Below are positions 5,719 to 6,443 of a DNA stretch of 6,443 nt, in pieces. Origin of the DNA: Candidatus Cloacimonadota bacterium (GTDB taxonomy: Bacteria > Cloacimonadota > Cloacimonadia > Cloacimonadales > TCS61); contig JAFGMF010000111.1 of assembly GCA_016927675.1 (NCBI GenBank), positions 1 through 6,443 on the forward strand, read 5' to 3'. Under the pieces are notes generated by a model. The model did not search any database. It saw nothing but the letters and a program-made list of their open reading frames with translations, and was not told the DNA's origin. Every line of letters begins with the position of its first letter. The stretch's first letter is position 1. A program made the translations under genes and the position numbers.

Positions 5719-6443
5719 TCAGTTTAAAATTGCTGAAACAAATTCATCTACTTGAAAATCCTGAAGATCTTCCAGCTTTTCTCCTACTCCGATGTACTTC
5801 ACAGGTAACCCGATCTGATGTTTTATCCCGATTACAATCCCGCCCTTTGCTGTTCCATCCAGCTTCGTCAGAACGAGTCCGGTCAGATTGATCTCATTAT
5901 CAAAAATCTTTACCTGAGCGATGGCGTTCTGGCCGGTAGTAGCATCTAAAACCTGCAAAACATCATGGGGAGCATCCGGAATTAGTTTGGTAATGGTTCT
6001 GGCAATTTTTCCCAGTTCCTTCATCAGATTTTTGCTGGTGTGCTGTCTTCCTGCTGTATCGATCAATACGACATCGATACCCTTTTTGAGAGCCAGACTG
6101 AGACCATCATAGACAACTGAGGAAGGATCAGCTCCTGATTGCTGACGGTGAAGCAATGCGCCGGCTCGATCAGCCCAGATGCCAAGCTGCTCTGCAGCAG
6201 CAGCTCTGAATGTGTCAGCAGCTATCAGCAGAACAGATTTTCCGGCGGAGACATATCTGTGAGCAAGTTTACCGATCGTTGTAGTCTTCCCGACACCATT
6301 GACACCAGTGAAAATAATCACCAGAGGTTTCCCGGTCTGCTCTGTTCGAACAACCTTCTGGTCGTAATCCCTATGCATAAGCTCAAGAATGATATTCTTC
6401 AGCACTTCTTTAATCTGCTGTGGATCATTGATCTTATCGTTGC
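5719..6443 (-). CDS. ftsY: Signal recognition particle receptor FtsY (N-terminus cut by window edge)
   Basis: This is the SRP receptor GTPase, which docks ribosome-SRP complexes at the inner membrane and hands them to SecYEG. 240 residues are visible; the frame stays open to the right edge, so the start and part of the N domain are missing. Motifs, numbered from the edge: N-domain helix end (about 1-40), P-loop GVNGVGKT (46-53), DTFRAAAAEQL (76-86), HRQQSGADPSSVV (98-110), DTAGR (128-132), TKLDGTAKGG (192-201) and GVGEKLEDLQDF (218-229). The GADPSSVV segment and the end of the protein right after the G domain, with no M domain, separate it from Ffh and FlhF. A GTG at 6405 is internal to the N domain and not the real start, because coding similarity (NDKINDPQQIKE) continues upstream. 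DTAGRQHT has Q where L is usual; this is minor. The gene is convergent with ppiD. Confidence 0.96.
   Translation of the reverse strand, partial: NDKINDPQQIKEVLKNIILELMHRDYDQKVVRTEQTGKPLVIIFTGVNGVGKTTTIGKLAHRYVSAGKSVLLIAADTFRAAAAEQLGIWADRAGALLHRQQSGADPSSVVYDGLSLALKKGIDVVLIDTAGRQHTSKNLMKELGKIARTITKLIPDAPHDVLQVLDATTGQNAIAQVKIFDNEINLTGLVLTKLDGTAKGGIVIGIKHQIGLPVKYIGVGEKLEDLQDFQVDEFVSAILN

Noticed and set aside
1..6443. A defence system, mobile element, CRISPR or other new multi-gene system
   Set aside because: All six genes are recognised housekeeping families with normal lengths and similar base composition. No transposase, integrase, repeat array, tRNA or att-like duplication is visible.

Overview
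The window looks like an ordinary housekeeping stretch of a Gram-negative bacterial chromosome of moderately low GC (roughly 40-45% by eye). It holds six protein genes. There are no RNA genes, mobile elements, CRISPR arrays or phage genes that I can support. Gene content and protein style (a membrane-anchored PpiD/SurA-like chaperone with two parvulin repeats, and MutS2 next to cvpA) fit an FCB-group relative, possibly Cloacimonadota or a neighbouring candidate phylum. Clear Shine-Dalgarno sequences before rpsU, yqeY and ppiD argue mildly against typical Bacteroidota. This placement is inference; no 16S or other phylogenetic marker search was possible.

Layout: a leftward block reads rpsU (3639-3427), yqeY (3406-2966), a strong intrinsic terminator (about 2933-2906), cvpA (2875-2318) and mutS2 (2306 to the left edge, missing only its last few codons). 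Divergent from it, across a 216-bp AT-rich intergenic region, ppiD runs rightward (3856-5637). ppiD converges on ftsY, which runs leftward from the right edge (stop at 5719). A single 12-bp-stem terminator lies between the two convergent genes.

How they fit together: rpsU and yqeY are translation-linked and share a recognisable promoter. cvpA and mutS2 are tightly spaced and probably co-transcribed, either by readthrough of the terminator or from a promoter I could not identify. PpiD (periplasmic folding near the Sec translocon) and FtsY (SRP receptor feeding the translocon) both serve protein export, but they are convergent and not an operon.

No new multi-gene system is visible. The points most worth a second look are at residue level. 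The Smr domain of MutS2 has lost the acidic LDxRG-type motif. In PpiD the two parvulin histidines are split between two repeats, so that neither repeat has both. There is also a terminator between the two halves of the leftward gene block, and a perfect 18-bp palindrome at the cvpA/mutS2 junction.
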